Translations under genes and position numbers: made by a program
Shown here: positions 25,531 through 35,506 of the stretch, piece by piece
Layout of the letters: the number at the start of each line of letters is the position of its first letter
Numbering within the stretch: position 1 is the first letter of the stretch
The notes under the pieces: generated by a model
Told to the model about the DNA's origin: nothing
The model's database searches: none
The model's input: only the letters and a program-made list of their open reading frames with translations
NCBI GenBank assembly: GCA_021846045.1
Contig: JAJZCM010000007.1
Location: 1 to 45,901 of the forward strand
From: a bacterium
GTDB taxonomy: Bacteria > Elusimicrobiota > Elusimicrobia > UBA1565 > UBA9628
Reading direction: 5' to 3'
DNA length: 45,901 nucleotides

Positions 25531-27351
25531 TTAAGCGACTCCTATTTGAAGCCCGCTTTTTAAGATTGCGTCGATGTCATCCTGGTCGAGGACCTCTCGG
25601 TCGAAAAGTTTGGTCGCGAGGTCATCCAAGATTTTTCTGTGGGTGGCAAGAAGGTTTCGGGCTTTTTCATGGGCTTCGGTCACTAAGCGTTTAACTTCTT
25701 CATCAATGAGCTGCGCCGTTCTTTCCGAATAGGCGTTATGCTGTGAAATATCTCGTCCTAGAAAAACTTCCTGGTCGGGCTTCTTTAGAGATAGAGGTCC
25801 CACTTTTTCGGACATTCCAAATTCCGTCACCATTTTAGTCGCGTAGGAAGAGGCTTTAAGAAGATCATCGGAGGCGCCGGTCGTAATCTCATTAAACACC
25901 AATTCTTCCGCGCAGCGGCCGCCGAGAAGAACGGCCAAACGGTTGAGGATTTCGCTTTGGGAGGTCAGATATTTATCCTCGGTTGGAAGTTGAAGGGTGT
26001 AGCCCAAGGCGTGTCCACGGGAGACGATGGAAACCTTGTGCACGGGATCGGCATTCGGCAGGAGTTTTGCGACCAAGGTGTGCCCCGACTCGTGGTAAGC
26101 CACGATATTTTTTTCCTTGTCGGACATGATGCTTGATTTCTTTTGGGGCCCAGCCATGACCCGCTCGATTGATTCCTCCAAGTCGCTCATTTCGACTTCA
26201 GCCTTGTCTTTTCGGGCGGCGAGCAGCGCCGCTTCGTTGATGACGTTGGCCAAGTCCGCTCCTGAAAATCCAGGGGTGCGGCGTGCGATGACGGACAAAT
26301 CAACCTTGGAAGACATTTTTACGTCTTTCGAGTGAACTTTTAGAATCTCTTCGCGCCCTTTCAGATGCGGGGCGGGAACATGAATTTGTCGGTCGAACCT
26401 TCCGGGGCGCAGCAACGCCGGGTCGATGACGTCCGGGCGATTGGTCGCGGCGATAAGAACGATCCCTTGGTTTTGCTCGAAGCCGTCAAGCTCTATGAGA
26501 AGTTGATTGAGGGTTTGCTCTCGCTCATCATGTCCCCCGCCAATTCCGGCGAAACGATGCCGCCCTACCGCGTCCAGTTCGTCGATAAAAATAACGGCGG
26601 GCGCGGTTTTTCGCGCTTGATCAAAGAGATCCCTGACGCGGGACGCTCCAACGCCGACGAACATTTCAACGAATTCAGAAGCTGAGGCCGAGAAAAATGG
26701 AACTCCGGCTTCGCCGGACACAGCGCGAGCTAGGAGGGTTTTTCCGGTTCCCGGTTGTCCAAAAAGGAGAACCCCACGGGGCATTTTTCCGCCTAATTTC
26801 TGAAACCTAGCGGGGTTTTTCAAGAACTCGACGATTTCCTGGAGCTCTTCTTTTGACTCGTCGCATCCCGCCACATCGGAGAAAGTCGTCTTTTTCTTTT
26901 TATCGTCAACCACGCGAGCCTTCGTTCTTCCGAAAGACATCGCCTGTTTCCCACCCATTTGCACCTGCCGGATGACAAAAATCCACCAGAGGGCGAAAAA
27001 GAGGACCACCCATCCAATGTTGACGATTAAGCTCGTCACCCAACTTCGATCGGGCTCCCCGGAGAAATTCTTTACATTGTATTTTTCCAGATCTTGCACA
27101 AGGTTTGAGTCGGGCAGCGGGATGGTCCTAAAATCTTCCGCTTTCCCCTCATCTCCTTTTATTTTTCCCGATATGAGATCCGGGCGCACCTTAACATCGC
27201 TGACGTTTCCGGCTTTGAGTTCGGCTTTGAATTGAGAATAGGGGATTTCCTTGTCGGGCATGGCCGGCGTTTTTATATTTTTAAAAAGGACGATGATTAG
27301 AAGAAAGGCCGCGGCCCATAGAATGAGTTGTTTGATATTTTTGTTTTCCAT
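25531..27351 (-). CDS. ftsH: ATP-dependent zinc metalloprotease FtsH
   Basis: [31 protein letters not shown] region, [12 protein letters not shown] (HExxH). Confidence 0.98.
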   Translation of the reverse strand: MENKNIKQLILWAAAFLLIIVLFKNIKTPAMPDKEIPYSQFKAELKAGNVSDVKVRPDLISGKIKGDEGKAEDFRTIPLPDSNLVQDLEKYNVKNFSGEPDRSWVTSLIVNIGWVVLFFALWWIFVIRQVQMGGKQAMSFGRTKARVVDDKKKKTTFSDVAGCDESKEELQEIVEFLKNPARFQKLGGKMPRGVLLFGQPGTGKTLLARAVSGEAGVPFFSASASEFVEMFVGVGASRVRDLFDQARKTAPAVIFIDELDAVGRHRFAGIGGGHDEREQTLNQLLIELDGFEQNQGIVLIAATNRPDVIDPALLRPGRFDRQIHVPAPHLKGREEILKVHSKDVKMSSKVDLSVIARRTPGFSGADLANVINEAALLAARKDKAEVEMSDLEESIERVMAGPQKKSSIMSDKEKNIVAYHESGHTLVAKLLPNADPVHKVSIVSRGHALGYTLQLPTEDKYLTSQSEILNRLAVLLGGRCAEELVFNEITTGASDDLLKASSYATKMVTEFGMSEKVGPLSLKKPDQEVFLGRDISQHNAYSERTAQLIDEEVKRLVTEAHEKARNLLATHRKILDDLATKLFDREVLDQDDIDAILKSGLQIGVA

Positions 27352-27363
27352 AGAGAATTGATT

Positions 27364-27915
27364 TTACTTTTTAAGAACGCCTATATAAGGTAGATTCCTA
27401 TATTTTTCATTAAGATCAAGGCCATAGCCGACCACAAATTCATTGGGAATGGAAAACCCGACATATTTGGCCTGGACCGAAATTTTTCGGCAATCAGGCT
27501 TATCCAGAAGAGAGCAAACTTCCAGGGAGCGTGGGTTTCGAGTTTTGAGAATGTTTTCAAGATAGCTCAGGGTTAATCCCGTATCGACGATATCCTCAAC
27601 GATGAGGACGTCTCGGCCCTCGATACTTTCTCGTAAATCTAAAAGAAGTCTTACAATTCCGTTTGATTTATCGCCAGAGTAAGAGGCAAGGCTCATAAAA
27701 TCAACGCAACAGTCAATGGAGATTGCGCGCATTAAATCGGATAGAAAAAATACGCTTCCTTTTAATATCCCAATGAGAACGGGGTTTTTGCCCGCGTAAT
27801 CTTTAGAGATTTGATTTCCTAGTTCCTTGACGCGCGCGAGAATCTGGCCCTCGGAAACAAGGACCTTCTTTATATCGGTATTAACTTTTTCGGGAGTTCC
27901 GTGCACAAGTGGCAT
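27364..27915 (-). CDS. hpt: Hypoxanthine phosphoribosyltransferase
   Basis: VLIGILKGSVFFLSDLMRAI, DVLIVEDIVDTGLTLSYL (PRPP loop), EFVVGYGLDLNEKYRNLPYIGVL. Confidence 0.95.
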   Translation of the reverse strand: MPLVHGTPEKVNTDIKKVLVSEGQILARVKELGNQISKDYAGKNPVLIGILKGSVFFLSDLMRAISIDCCVDFMSLASYSGDKSNGIVRLLLDLRESIEGRDVLIVEDIVDTGLTLSYLENILKTRNPRSLEVCSLLDKPDCRKISVQAKYVGFSIPNEFVVGYGLDLNEKYRNLPYIGVLKK

Positions 27916-27943
27916 CGTATCTTTTTATCATATAATATTTCTA

Positions 27944-28107
27944 TTAATTTTTGTAACTACTCACGTCACCCCGACGCAAGCCGGGGTCCATAGCATCGAC
28001 GTTCTGGATTCCGGCTTTCGGCCGCTTTCCAACGAACTTGGAAGCGGCACTTCCTCGCCGATGCTCGGTCGCCGGAATGACGAACCGGAGCAGTTACTAA
28101 TTTTTTA
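27944..28107. repeat. MITE/REP-like element with imperfect terminal inverted repeats between hpt and ddl
   Basis: Left TTAATTTTTGTAACTACTC..GTCACCCCG; right reverse complement TTAAAAAATTAGTAACTGCTCCGGTTCGTCATTCCGG; inner GGCTTTCGGCC and CCGCTTCC hairpins. Confidence 0.7.
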
Positions 28108-28125
28108 AAAGGGATTTTATTTTAA

Positions 28126-29208
28126 ATGGGCAAAAAAAAGGTGTGGGTTTTGTGTGGCGGAGAATCGGCGGAGCGCAATGTCTCCATGGTCAGCGCTCGG
28201 ACTATTTTCAAGTCGCTGGACCCGTGCAAATACGAGAAAGAACTGGTCTGGATTTCACCCCAAGGCCAATGGTTTAAAAAAAGTGTTGTATTTATTGAAC
28301 AATTTGAAAAAGTTGAAATCTCTAAAGGGCTGGATTTTTCTCAAAAGAAACGTTCATCGCGCTCATTATCTGATTGTTTTCACGTGAAAACCTTGCCGGA
28401 TGTTGTTTTTCCCGCGCTGCATGGGCCTTTGGGCGAGGATGGCGCCGTTCAAGGATTTTTGGAGATGCTTCATATCCCTTATGTCGGTTGTGGTGTTTTG
28501 GGATCGGCCTTGGGTATGGATAAAGAATTCTCAAAAATTTTGGCCGAACGTGCGGGAGTCCCGGTTTTGCCTTACTTCTGTATTTATGATCCGAAAGAGG
28601 CTGAGAGCGTAGCGCGAAAATTAGGTTTTCCTGTTTTTGTGAAACCGGCGCGGCTGGGCTCTTCGGTGGGAATTTCAAAAGTTCTGTCCATAAAAGAGTT
28701 GTTCCCAGCGGTTAAAAATGCCTTTAAATATGATTCCAAGGTGTTGATTGAAAAGGCGGTTATGCCTAGGGAAATTGAGTGCGCGGTGTTAGGTGACCCT
28801 CGCGCTGAGGATTCTCGTTTTAAATTGCGAGCTTCTGCTCTTGGTGAGGTTGTCCCTCATTCTGACTTCTATGATTATAAAACTAAATATTTAACTCAAA
28901 ATGGGGCAGGAAGGGAGATTCCTGCGAAATTAAGTAAGGGGCAAGAGGAGCAAGTCCAAGATTACTCTATACGGGTTTTTAAGGCCCTTGATGGTTATGG
29001 TCTAGGGCGAGTAGACTTTTTGATGGATAAGAAAACAAGAAAAATTTATTTTAATGAAATTAATACTCTACCGGGATTCACCTCTACCAGTATGTACCCC
29101 GCTCTTTGGGGCTTTTCGGGTCTTAAAATTCAATCCCTTATGGATATCTTGATTGAATTGGCGTTCAGAAGGGATACTGTCGCCAAACGTCTTAAGGCTG
29201 AACCATAA
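28126..29208 (+). CDS. ddl: D-alanine--D-alanine ligase
   Basis: VLCGGESAERNVSMVSARTI, ALHGPLGEDGAVQGFLEMLHIPYVGCGVLGSALGMDK, GRVDFLMD...YFNEINTLPGFTSTSMYP. Confidence 0.97.
   Translation: MGKKKVWVLCGGESAERNVSMVSARTIFKSLDPCKYEKELVWISPQGQWFKKSVVFIEQFEKVEISKGLDFSQKKRSSRSLSDCFHVKTLPDVVFPALHGPLGEDGAVQGFLEMLHIPYVGCGVLGSALGMDKEFSKILAERAGVPVLPYFCIYDPKEAESVARKLGFPVFVKPARLGSSVGISKVLSIKELFPAVKNAFKYDSKVLIEKAVMPREIECAVLGDPRAEDSRFKLRASALGEVVPHSDFYDYKTKYLTQNGAGREIPAKLSKGQEEQVQDYSIRVFKALDGYGLGRVDFLMDKKTRKIYFNEINTLPGFTSTSMYPALWGFSGLKIQSLMDILIELAFRRDTVAKRLKAEP
28376..28391. promoter_or_regulatory. parS-like palindrome GTTTTCACGTGAAAAC inside ddl
   Basis: Perfect 16-bp palindrome sharing the central TTTCACGTGAAA of consensus parS (TGTTTCACGTGAAACA); about 1 kb upstream of parAB. 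Confidence 0.5.
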
Positions 29209-29263
29209 AGAAAATTCTTTCTGATTGATTTAAACCTTATAAACTGCTAGTGTTTGAGAAGGG

Positions 29264-29354
29264 CCGTCATTCCGGCGTAAGCCGGAATCCAGGCTGTAAA
29301 GCTGAATTAAAGAGCCGTTGGAAACCTGGACCCCGGCTTTCGCCGGGGTGACGA
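29264..29354. repeat. REP-like palindromic repeat (CCGTCATTCCGGCGTAAGCCGGAATCCAGG ... CCTGGACCCCGGCTTTCGCCGGGGTGACG)
   Basis: Inverted arms about 30 bp; same family as 1654-1722 and 27944-28107. Confidence 0.75.
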
Positions 29355-29401
29355 ATATAAAGGATTTTATGAATCACTACACCAACATGGATAAGCTGAA
29401 A

Positions 29402-29417
29402 GTTTTCACGGGAAAAC
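29402..29417. promoter_or_regulatory. Second parS-like site GTTTTCACGGGAAAAC directly upstream of parA
   Basis: 15/16 identity to the 28376 palindrome; ends 4 bp before the parA start. Confidence 0.45.
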
Positions 29418-29421
29418 TTAT

Positions 29422-30255
29422 TTGAAGATTATCACCTTAGCAAATCAAAAAGGGGGGGTTGGTAAAACAACCTCTGTTTTAAACCTGGGGGCTGCCCTCG
29501 CTCAAATGGGATTTAAAACCTTAATTGTTGACTCTGATCCGCAAGGAAATGCGACTTCCGGTCTTGGTTTTGATAAACGCGCATTCTCTCCTAGTATTTA
29601 CAATGTCTTGGTTGATTTAATGCCCATTGATAAAGCGCTTCAACCTACTTCCATCCAGAATTTATTTTTAGCGGGTTCTGGAAAAGATTTAGCGGGCGCG
29701 GAAGTGGAATTAGTGCCAGCTTTAGCTCGGGAAAGTCGTTTAAAAGGCTCTTTTGCCGCAATTAAAAATCAGTTTGAATTTGTTTTGATTGATTGCCCTC
29801 CTTCTCTAGGACTCTTAACGGTCAACGCGTTGACGGCCGCTACCCATGTTTTAATTCCTATTCAGGGTGAATATTACGCCTTGGAGGGCTTGGCGCAATT
29901 TGTGGACACAATTAGCTTAGTGAAAAAGTCCCTCAATCCCCATCTTGATTTTTTAGGATGTTTTTTGACCTTATTTGACAGTCGCATGAGTTTGGCGCAG
30001 CAAGTTCAAGACGAGGTCCAAAAATTCATGAAGGAGAAACTTTTTAAGTCAATTATTCCGCGCAGTATTCGATTAGCGGAAGCTCCGGGTTTTGGAAAAA
30101 CAATTTTTGAGCATGACGCTAAATCGCGGGGGGCGCTGGCCTATCTTGATTTGTCACGAGAAATTCTAGTCCGAATGGAGTATCTTTGCGAGTTGAATCA
30201 TAGCTTGGGAACATCGAATGATCGAGATTCCGTGATGGCGGGGGAAAGCGCATGA
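29422..30255 (+). CDS. parA: Chromosome partitioning ATPase ParA/Soj (TTG start)
   Basis: KIITLANQKGGVGKTTSVLNLGAALAQMGFKTLIVDSDPQGNATSGLG. Confidence 0.97.
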   Translation: MKIITLANQKGGVGKTTSVLNLGAALAQMGFKTLIVDSDPQGNATSGLGFDKRAFSPSIYNVLVDLMPIDKALQPTSIQNLFLAGSGKDLAGAEVELVPALARESRLKGSFAAIKNQFEFVLIDCPPSLGLLTVNALTAATHVLIPIQGEYYALEGLAQFVDTISLVKKSLNPHLDFLGCFLTLFDSRMSLAQQVQDEVQKFMKEKLFKSIIPRSIRLAEAPGFGKTIFEHDAKSRGALAYLDLSREILVRMEYLCELNHSLGTSNDRDSVMAGESA

Positions 30256-31124
30256 GAAAAGCATTGGGCCGCGGTCTTGGGGCTTTAATTTCGGTTGAGG
30301 AACCACAAGAGAGTCAAAACAAAGAAGAGGGGGTTTTGCGTCTTGTTCCAGTTGAAAAAATTAACCCCAGTCATCTACAGGCGCGGAAAAATTTTGACCC
30401 AGAAAAGATATCTGAGCTCGCGGCTTCAATTAAACAGCATGGGTTGGCCCAGCCTCTCATAGTGTCTTATGACGCCGCGCGGGGCGCTTATGAACTCATT
30501 GCGGGAGAAAGGCGTCTAAAGGCCTGCATTTTGGCGGGGTTAAAAGAAGTGGAGGTATTGGTCAGAGAATTAAACTCGGACAAAGATCGCATGTTGGTTG
30601 GGCTGATTGAGAACCTTCAGCGCCAAGATCTCAACGCTATAGAAGAGGCGTTTGGATATCTGCGTTTGATGAAAGAATTTAAAATTTCTCAAAACGATTT
30701 GGCTCATACGGTGGGAAAATCAAAATCGGCGGTTTCAAATACCTTGCGTTTATTGGATTTATCCGAAGAGGTGCAAAAAGCCGTTCAATTCGGCCAGATC
30801 AGCGAAGGCCATGCGCGCGCTTTGCTCACAATCCCAGACGCGATTGAAAGAAACAGGATTTTTAAAATGGTCTTGGAAAATAAACTTTCGGTGCGCGAGA
30901 CGGAGGATTTGTCCCGCCGGACCCACAGCACTAAAAATAAGCACGCGCAAAAAAACTCTCATGAGAAAGAGCCGGATGTTGCGCTGCAAGAATCTCAATG
31001 GCGGGAATTTTTAGGAACTAATGTCGAGATTCGCATGAAAAAGAACGGAGGTCAGGGGCAAATAGTCATCCATTTTTATGATCTGGATGAGTTTGAAAGA
31101 CTGTCGCGATTATTTAAAAAATGA
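30252..31124 (+). CDS. parB: Chromosome partitioning protein ParB/Spo0J
   Basis: RKALGRGLGALI, INPSHLQARKNFDPEKISELAASIKQHGLAQPLIV, GERRLKACILAGL, HTH VGKSKSAVSNTLRLLDL. Confidence 0.97.
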   Translation: MRKALGRGLGALISVEEPQESQNKEEGVLRLVPVEKINPSHLQARKNFDPEKISELAASIKQHGLAQPLIVSYDAARGAYELIAGERRLKACILAGLKEVEVLVRELNSDKDRMLVGLIENLQRQDLNAIEEAFGYLRLMKEFKISQNDLAHTVGKSKSAVSNTLRLLDLSEEVQKAVQFGQISEGHARALLTIPDAIERNRIFKMVLENKLSVRETEDLSRRTHSTKNKHAQKNSHEKEPDVALQESQWREFLGTNVEIRMKKNGGQGQIVIHFYDLDEFERLSRLFKK

Positions 31125-32098
31125 TTAAATTTATTACACTTTTTTTATTTCTAAGTTTGCCTAAATTTTCTTATTCCGTGGCAATCTCCACCAGTTCCAA
31201 TTTGCCGAACTATGTTTCTCTTTTGCCGGATATTCACGGTTTTGACCGTTTTTCGGATGGGGGGCCGGATGGCAATTGGTATATTGGTTTTAACAACGCG
31301 TGGATCGTGAAACTTCCCTCCGCGCCGATTGGCAATTTTACCCATGCGTTTATCGGCGCAAAAATCGGCCGGGCCAAAACACAGCCGAATCCCGATAAGC
31401 CGTGGCAACGAGATGTCATCAAAGGAAAAATCTACATGGCCGTTTCGCAGGTTCCCGCGTTTTCATCCGAACAAAGCTATTTTTTGACGGAAACTTCCGA
31501 TATCTCCATCGATCCGGATTCTCCAGAATCAAAAAATCCGCGTGGAAAGGGGCGCTGGTTTTGGGCTGAAGTTCCGGTGGGGATGATCAGTTTTAATCAA
31601 CCCAATTATTTGATTATTTGGTCGCCGACCGAATATTTCACTTCCGTCTCGAGTTGTCCCATTTTGGCGGCGGCAATGCCGGAAAACGCTTCTTCATCAC
31701 AGGAGGCGTTAGCGTGGAATAACCATGATATATCGGGCGTGCCTCCGCGTTCGGTTGAAGGCGCGCTTGAAACTCCGATTAATATTTTCCCCGCCTTGGC
31801 GATTAAACTCGTCGGTCCGGGGGCGCAGTCAGCGGTGACGGTCCAGGATTTCTCCGTCTTTAAAGGAACGGCCCATTCCGTCGTTCGTTTCTCCGCTTCA
31901 GGGAAAGACATTGCAGGCGTTTGGGTTGAATCTTCCGACGATCAGTTAAATTGGGAAAGGATGAGCCCTATTCACCAATCACCGCCCTTTTATTTTTCGT
32001 TTGATAACTCTCTCCTCAAAAGCGGCAATTATCTCCGCGGCGTTGCGGAAGATGAAAGCGGCAATATTGGTTTCAGCATGCCCGCAATCATCCCTTAA
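31121..32098 (+). CDS. Exported protein of unknown function
   Basis: Signal peptide MIKFITLFLFLSLPKFSYS; ATGA overlap with parB; no family recognised. Confidence 0.7.
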   Translation: MIKFITLFLFLSLPKFSYSVAISTSSNLPNYVSLLPDIHGFDRFSDGGPDGNWYIGFNNAWIVKLPSAPIGNFTHAFIGAKIGRAKTQPNPDKPWQRDVIKGKIYMAVSQVPAFSSEQSYFLTETSDISIDPDSPESKNPRGKGRWFWAEVPVGMISFNQPNYLIIWSPTEYFTSVSSCPILAAAMPENASSSQEALAWNNHDISGVPPRSVEGALETPINIFPALAIKLVGPGAQSAVTVQDFSVFKGTAHSVVRFSASGKDIAGVWVESSDDQLNWERMSPIHQSPPFYFSFDNSLLKSGNYLRGVAEDESGNIGFSMPAIIP

Positions 32099-32115
32099 GG
32101 CGCCTAAATCGCGAG

Positions 32116-33141
32116 ATGTCTAGATTATCCGTCGGGGTGGTAGGGGCGACCGGTCTTGTTGGACGCGAACTTTTATTTTTCTTAGAGAAAAGAAAATTTC
32201 CTATTTACAGACTTGATTGTTTTTCCTCGGGGAAATCAAACAAGGGCGTTTCTTTTCAAGGGAAAAATCTTCCAGTCAAAAAGTTTAATTTTAACGAAGC
32301 GAAAAAAAATCAAATCGTTTTTTTTGTTAGCTCCGATGAGGTTTCCACGCGTTGGGCCAAGAAATTGGCGGCAGAGGGCGTTTGGGTTATTGACGACAGC
32401 TCCGCTTTCAGAAGCGATTCCGCCGTGCCGTTGGTGATTCCCGAAGTCAATAAAGAGGAAATTAAACCAAGCGTCCGCTTGATTTCGGGTCCTAATTGCA
32501 CGATGACCGGCCTTGGAGTTGCCGGGTATTCGCTGCATAAAAAAATCGGAGTTGAAGAAATTAGGCTTGCGTCTTACCAGGCAGTCTCGGGCGCGGGGAG
32601 GTCCGCCTTGGAAGATTTTTTCTCCGAGGTTAAGAGAGATATTAAAAATTTTTCCCTCAAAGAAGGGCGCGTCCCTATTTTGAAGATGGGGCATCCGCGG
32701 CATTTGCCTCGGCCCATTTCCGCCAATGTGTTTCCCCAGGTCGGGCCTTTCGACTCAAGAGGATCCTCCGCAGAAGAAAACAAAGTTGCCTCCGAATTAA
32801 GAAAAGTATGGAAGGCTCCGAATCTCAAAATGAGCGTGACGGCGGTTCGCGTTCCGACGCTGAGGGGGCACTGCTTGTCGGCGTGGTTGACGCTCAAAAA
32901 ACCCATTTCCCTTAAGGCCGCGGCGAAGCTGATTTCAATCTCAACGGTCGTAGAGGGCGCTCATTCTTACCCGACTCCGCGGGCTGTTGCGGGGAAAGAA
33001 GAAGTTTTCGTCTCCCGTATTCGGCGCGGATGTTCGCCCCGCGAAATCGTCTTATGGATTGCGATGGACAACCTTATTAAGGGCGCGGCTTTGAACTCCG
33101 TGCAGATTGCCGAAGAAATTTTGCGCCGTGGACTAATTTAA
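32116..33141 (+). CDS. asd: Aspartate-semialdehyde dehydrogenase
   Basis: VGVVGATGLVGRELLFFLEKR, VWVIDDSSAFR, LISGPNCTMTGLGVA (catalytic Cys), SYQAVSGAGRSALEDF, VRVPTLRGHCLSAWL. Confidence 0.97.
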   Translation: MSRLSVGVVGATGLVGRELLFFLEKRKFPIYRLDCFSSGKSNKGVSFQGKNLPVKKFNFNEAKKNQIVFFVSSDEVSTRWAKKLAAEGVWVIDDSSAFRSDSAVPLVIPEVNKEEIKPSVRLISGPNCTMTGLGVAGYSLHKKIGVEEIRLASYQAVSGAGRSALEDFFSEVKRDIKNFSLKEGRVPILKMGHPRHLPRPISANVFPQVGPFDSRGSSAEENKVASELRKVWKAPNLKMSVTAVRVPTLRGHCLSAWLTLKKPISLKAAAKLISISTVVEGAHSYPTPRAVAGKEEVFVSRIRRGCSPREIVLWIAMDNLIKGAALNSVQIAEEILRRGLI

Positions 33142-33186
33142 GTAGAATGAGGGAAAGAAGCGTCGCTATTTACAAGGGGGAAGTTT

Positions 33187-34326
33187 ATGCCAACAGCTAC
33201 TCAATTTGTTCCAGGACTTGAAGGGATTGTCGCCGTTCAGACGAAATTAAGCCATGTCGACGGACAAAAAGGGAAATTGATCATCGGCGGATATTCGATT
33301 GAGGAATTGGCTGGAAAGGTTTCTTTTGAAGAGGCGGCCGAACTTTTATGGACCGGCGCCTTGCCTTCATCCAAGGAATCGGCTAGTTTCCGAAAAGAAT
33401 TGGCGGAGTTAAGAACGATTCGCCCAGAGACCTTGGATCTCATTAAGGTCGCAAGACATTCCCCGCCCATAGACGCGCTTCGAATGGCGTGCGCGACCTT
33501 GTCCTTAGATTTGTCTAACCCCAATGATATTTCTCCCGCCGCAGATTTGGCGGTTGCGAAAAGATTGACCGCCCGTTTCCCGACCGTTGTCGCCGCCCAT
33601 GCGCGCCTGCGCCAGGGGCATGATCCGATTCCTCCACGAACCGATCTCGGCATGGCGGAAAATTTCCTTTATATGGTTTTTGGCGAAGTGCCGCACCCCG
33701 CCGTGGCCAAAGCTCTGGATACTTATTGGACAACCGTCATCGATCACGGCATGAACGCTTCCACTTTCTCCGCTCGCGTTATTGCCAGCACTAGGTCCGA
33801 CATGGTCAGCGCTGTGACCGGAGCCGTGGGCGCGCTCAAAGGCCCCTTGCACGGCGGAGCGCCGGGCCCTGTTTTAGACATGTTGGTGGATATTCAGTCC
33901 GCCGACCGAGCGGAAGACTGGATTAAAAATGAGCTCAAGAACGGCCGCCGCATCATGGGATTTGGCCACCGGGTTTATAAAGTTCGCGATCCCCGGGCCG
34001 AGGTCTTGTCGAAAACAGCCGAAGCCTTGGCGGGAGCCGATTTGAGAAACCGCAAACTCTATGATTTGGCGCGTTCAGTTGAGAAAACGGCCCTAAAGGT
34101 TTTAGACGAAGCGAAACCCGGACGGAATCTCAAAACCAACGTTGAATTCTATACCGCCCTGGTCTTGCAGTCAGCCGGGCTTGTTCCTGATCAGTTCGTT
34201 GCGATGTTTGCCTGCGGCCGCGTGGCCGGTTGGTGCGCCCATGTGATGGAACAGCACGCACAGGACCGACTCATCCGTCCGCAATCGGAATACCTGGGGC
34301 CGCAGAATTTAGTCGTTTCACGTTAA
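33187..34326 (+). CDS. Citrate synthase
   Basis: DHGMNASTFSARVIASTRSDMVSAVTGAVGALKGPLHGGAP, GFGHRVYKVRDPRAEVL, VEFYTALVL. Confidence 0.96.
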   Translation: MPTATQFVPGLEGIVAVQTKLSHVDGQKGKLIIGGYSIEELAGKVSFEEAAELLWTGALPSSKESASFRKELAELRTIRPETLDLIKVARHSPPIDALRMACATLSLDLSNPNDISPAADLAVAKRLTARFPTVVAAHARLRQGHDPIPPRTDLGMAENFLYMVFGEVPHPAVAKALDTYWTTVIDHGMNASTFSARVIASTRSDMVSAVTGAVGALKGPLHGGAPGPVLDMLVDIQSADRAEDWIKNELKNGRRIMGFGHRVYKVRDPRAEVLSKTAEALAGADLRNRKLYDLARSVEKTALKVLDEAKPGRNLKTNVEFYTALVLQSAGLVPDQFVAMFACGRVAGWCAHVMEQHAQDRLIRPQSEYLGPQNLVVSR

Positions 34327-34331
34327 ATCGA

Positions 34332-34418
34332 GAAATTTTTGTAACTGATCGGGTTCGTCATTCCGGTGACCGAGTATTGGAGAGGAAGCGCCGCATCCGA
34401 GTTTGTTGGAAGGCAGCC
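34332..34418. repeat. Truncated, inverted copy of the 27944-28107 element
   Basis: GTAACTGATCGGGTTCGTCATTCCGGTGACCGAGTATTGGAGAGGAAGCGCCGCATCCGAGTTTGTTGGAAGGC aligns to the reverse complement of the right half of that element. Confidence 0.7.
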
Positions 34419-35506
34419 GAATTTTGAACGCTAAAAAGCTGTTTTTAATTTCTCTTTTCGCGCTTTTCGGCGCGGGTTTATCCCTGCTTTTTCCCTCAGA
34501 TATTGAGGCGAGCCCCTTAAATCGGGACAAGGCGGTTCTTGGGCGGGCAGAGGCGGCTTTTAAGGCCAAGAACTACCGAGTTTCGTTCCGGCTTTTCCTT
34601 CGCGCCGCGCGCGGAGGCTCACCCGTCGCCCAAACCTACGTGGGGATGCATTACTTGAAAGCTTGGGGAGTTTCCAAAAACCCCGGCAAGGCCTTGATCT
34701 GGTTTTCAAGGGCGGCTCTGCGAGGATATCCGAGAGCCGAGACGGCTCTCGGGATGATGTATGCCTCGGGACTTGGGGTTCCCCGCGATTTTAAGAAGGC
34801 GCGGTTTTGGCTCCACAAGGCGGCCAGGGCCGGAGACAAAAACGCCGCGCGCTGGCTTGATTCCATAAAGGGCGTCTCGCCAAAACCCTCCTCCGTTAAA
34901 AAACCGCCGGAGACTTCGAGAGCGCCGCCGAAGCCTCCAAGGCCGCTACCAAAAATTTCTCCCGCCGCTCCCGCCGCTTCCATCAGTTCCGCGCCTTTAG
35001 TCTTCCCTCCTCATCCAAAAGCGCCTCACTTGGCCCGGAAAAATAAATCGCCTTTTTATTTCAGCGGTGGGCTTGACCCCTTTTTGGCGGCAAGCGCGGA
35101 TACGGCGGGCGGAAACTCTTTTGCCGGAGCGGGGCTTGGAGCTTTTGGGAATGTCGGCTGGAAAAGATGGGATCTGGAGTTGGGGTATAATTTTTTGTTT
35201 GAAAGCGGGCTCAAATCGGGCCTGACCCCTCAGTATCAAAACGTCCGATTTTTCAACTTGATTCCGAAATTCAAGGTCTCGCCCGGCGCCCAATTTGGGC
35301 TGGGGTTCGGCGATTTTTCCTCCTCATCCTCGCTCCACGGCCCGGGGGCCGTTTTTTCCGCTGTTTTTCCTCTCGAAAAAATTTTGAGGATGAAGGGATT
35401 TTATCCCATTCATCTCGCCTCATCTTTTGAGGCCTTTTGGGTTCCAGATTCCGAGCGCTTGTTTGGAATCCTATTCGGCCTGAGATTGGGCTTGGATAAA
35501 AAATGA
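34403..35506 (+). CDS. Sel1-repeat protein with C-terminal beta-barrel-like domain (start uncertain, TTG 34403 or 34424)
   Basis: Sel1 units AQTYVGMHYLKAWGVSKNPGKALIWFSRAALRGYPRAETALGMMYASGLGVPRDFKKARFWLHKAA; Pro-rich linker; aromatic/Gly-rich barrel-like tail. Confidence 0.75.
   Translation: MLEGSRILNAKKLFLISLFALFGAGLSLLFPSDIEASPLNRDKAVLGRAEAAFKAKNYRVSFRLFLRAARGGSPVAQTYVGMHYLKAWGVSKNPGKALIWFSRAALRGYPRAETALGMMYASGLGVPRDFKKARFWLHKAARAGDKNAARWLDSIKGVSPKPSSVKKPPETSRAPPKPPRPLPKISPAAPAASISSAPLVFPPHPKAPHLARKNKSPFYFSGGLDPFLAASADTAGGNSFAGAGLGAFGNVGWKRWDLELGYNFLFESGLKSGLTPQYQNVRFFNLIPKFKVSPGAQFGLGFGDFSSSSSLHGPGAVFSAVFPLEKILRMKGFYPIHLASSFEAFWVPDSERLFGILFGLRLGLDKK

Noticed and set aside
27827-28108. 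93-aa plus-strand ORF overlapping hpt
   Set aside because: Antisense to hpt and running into a MITE/REP-like repeat; spurious.
1654-29354. CRISPR array made of the repeated GTCATTCCGGCG... units
   Set aside because: Units are far apart, palindromic and intergenic, with no regular spacers or cas genes.
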